A stretch of 51,561 nucleotides of DNA from Acidobacteriota bacterium (GTDB lineage: Bacteria; Acidobacteriota; UBA890; WLXD01), in assembly GCA_029263335.1 (NCBI GenBank), contig JAJCXS010000284.1, positions 1-51,561 of the forward strand, read 5' to 3'. The notes beneath the pieces were generated by a model, which did not search any database, had not been told where the DNA came from, and saw only the letters and a program-made list of their open reading frames with translations. The stretch's first letter is position 1, and each line of letters starts with the position of its first letter. The translations under genes and the position numbers were made by a program. Shown in pieces: positions 50,778 to 51,561 of this stretch.

Positions 50778-51410
50778 GTGGCCAAGAAAGCACACGTTAC
50801 CCGCGAACAAGAAGTTCGACTGTACAAGAGCGACTTCCTCGAGGCGCTCACCCGCGTCCACCCGGCGTTGCCGATCTGCATCTGGGGGCCGATCAGCCTT
50901 GCTCTGATCTACCTCGGATACCACCTCGGCCTGACCTTCGCACACGCGACCACCCTGGCGCTCATCGGTGGTTTCGTCTGGACCTTCGCCGAATACTGGC
51001 TGCACCGCTCGGTGTTTCACTTCGAGCCTAAGAACGCGAAACTGCGCGAAGTCTTCTACCCGGTGCACCAGCTTCATCACGATGTGCAGGAGTGGGACCG
51101 CCTCCTGGCTCCGCCCATGATGGCGGTGCCGCTAACGCTGATTCTGATGATGCTCTTCTACGCGATCCTGGGCACACCAACGGTGTTCCCGTTCTTCGGT
51201 GGATTCCTCATCGGCTATCTCTGCTACGACTACATCCACTTCTACACCCACTTCGTCACGCCCAAGAGCAGGATCGGCAAGGGCCTCCGAAAGCGACACC
51301 TGCAGCACCATTTTGCTGGCGACGATATCTGGTACGGCGTGAGCTCGCCGTTGTGGGATTACGTGTTCCGGACCCATGTTCCGAAGGGAATGAAGCCGAC
51401 CGAGATGTAG
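50778..51410 (+). CDS. Fatty acid hydroxylase superfamily membrane enzyme
   Basis: A 210-residue membrane protein with the histidine motifs of the diiron fatty-acid-hydroxylase/sterol-desaturase superfamily: HRSVFHF, HQLHHD, HFYTHF and HLQHHF. It has about four hydrophobic segments around them. The spacing is closest to the fatty acid 2-hydroxylase type, so it may alter membrane lipids. The start is GTG at 50778 beginning AKKAHVTREQEVRLYK. It diverges from menG with a 152-bp gap. Confidence 0.85.
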   Translation: MAKKAHVTREQEVRLYKSDFLEALTRVHPALPICIWGPISLALIYLGYHLGLTFAHATTLALIGGFVWTFAEYWLHRSVFHFEPKNAKLREVFYPVHQLHHDVQEWDRLLAPPMMAVPLTLILMMLFYAILGTPTVFPFFGGFLIGYLCYDYIHFYTHFVTPKSRIGKGLRKRHLQHHFAGDDIWYGVSSPLWDYVFRTHVPKGMKPTEM

Positions 51411-51416
51411 CCGCGC

Positions 51417-51437
51417 TGGCGCTACGCCTGAGCGCTA
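51417..51437. terminator. Short hairpin between convergent genes
   Basis: TGGCGCT and AGCGCTA pair over 7 bp (one G-U) around ACGCCTG, just after the hydroxylase stop and before the partial gene at the right edge. It has no T-tract. Confidence 0.25.
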
Positions 51438-51465
51438 CGGTATCCGGCCCTGCCGACCTTGCCGC

Positions 51466-51561
51466 CTAGTACTTCTTGGAGAAGGGGTACTTGGCGTGCT
51501 CGCGGGTTTCCGGACGGTAGTGTTGTACCGACTTCACGTACCCGAATTCCTTGGGGAACGA
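51466..51561 (-). CDS. C-terminal end of an unidentified protein (runs off the right edge)
   Basis: The last 31 codons of a reverse-strand frame are visible, ending in the TAG at 51468-51466. They read SFPKEFGYVKSVQHYRPE and then end in HAKYPFSKKY. The basic aromatic tail has no feature I recognise. The frame is open to the window edge and codon use looks normal for the region, so a real gene is likely but unidentified. Confidence 0.5.
   Translation of the reverse strand, partial: SFPKEFGYVKSVQHYRPETREHAKYPFSKKY

Noticed and set aside
1..51561. Mobile elements, prophage, tRNA or rRNA genes.
   Set aside because: No transposase, integrase, phage structural gene, terminal repeats or recognisable structural RNA was seen anywhere in the window.

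Overview
The window reads as one contiguous, GC-rich, gene-dense bacterial chromosome segment with about 45 protein genes. It has no visible tRNA, rRNA, insertion sequence, phage module or CRISPR array. The organism is diderm: TolC-type channel, OmpA-type barrel, Lgt/LspA lipoprotein maturation and several lipoproteins. It makes menaquinone by the futalosine route, has type IV-pilin-like proteins, c-di-GMP signalling, a Hanks-type kinase and an EF-G paralogue. An OmpA C-domain of the RIDNRCK type on an Ig/PKD-like linker beside a BNR/VPS10-like propeller, together with the gene content, suggests Acidobacteriota or a deltaproteobacteria-grade relative. This is inference; no marker gene settles it.

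Layout. 1-3612: a partial ddl, an SCP2-domain protein, a small acidic protein, a zinc dehydrogenase and a Na/Pi symporter. 3827-7460: a pilin-like operon (PilX-, PilV- and PilW-like proteins plus a membrane protein); the PilX-like protein carries long Ser-Gly-Lys repeats. 7477-9862: a membrane kinase divergent from pcm. 18437 down to 9903: a tight minus-strand operon with an NSS transporter, pabA-pabB-pabC, a HEAT-cyclophilin protein, a membrane protein, DUF72 and an MBL-fold protein. 18753-21068: a GAF-GGDEF-HD-GYP protein behind an AT-rich promoter region. 23505 down to 21081: a DNA glycosylase, a Fur-family regulator and a lipoprotein thioredoxin-fold protein. 23641-29653: a 2-hydroxyacid dehydrogenase, a kynureninase-like enzyme, mqnD, a large secreted protein and a dienelactone hydrolase. 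39927 down to 29672: a nine-gene run of tolC-like, dehydrogenase, ubiA, ubiX, ubiD, mqnE, mqnA, mqnC and a cyclophilin lipoprotein. 40253-44507: OmpA-like, propeller and a small secreted protein. 44583-47044: lspA-lgt-rluD. 47193-49866: an EF-G-like protein plus a DsbD-alpha-like protein. 49888 to the end: menG, a fatty-acid-hydroxylase-type membrane enzyme and a partial gene.

Functional links. mqnA, mqnC, mqnD, mqnE, the ubiA/ubiD/ubiX set and menG give nearly the whole futalosine menaquinone pathway, spread over three loci; the futalosine-cleaving enzyme is not in the window. pabA/B/C give the complete route to p-aminobenzoate.

The strongest unusual observation is the lipoprotein redoxin at 21081-22073. 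An in-frame TGA falls exactly where the first Cys of the CxxC thioredoxin motif belongs. It is followed at the right distance by a 7-bp hairpin with a GUU loop, as expected for a bacterial SECIS element. The gene is therefore very probably a selenoprotein that automatic annotation would cut in two.
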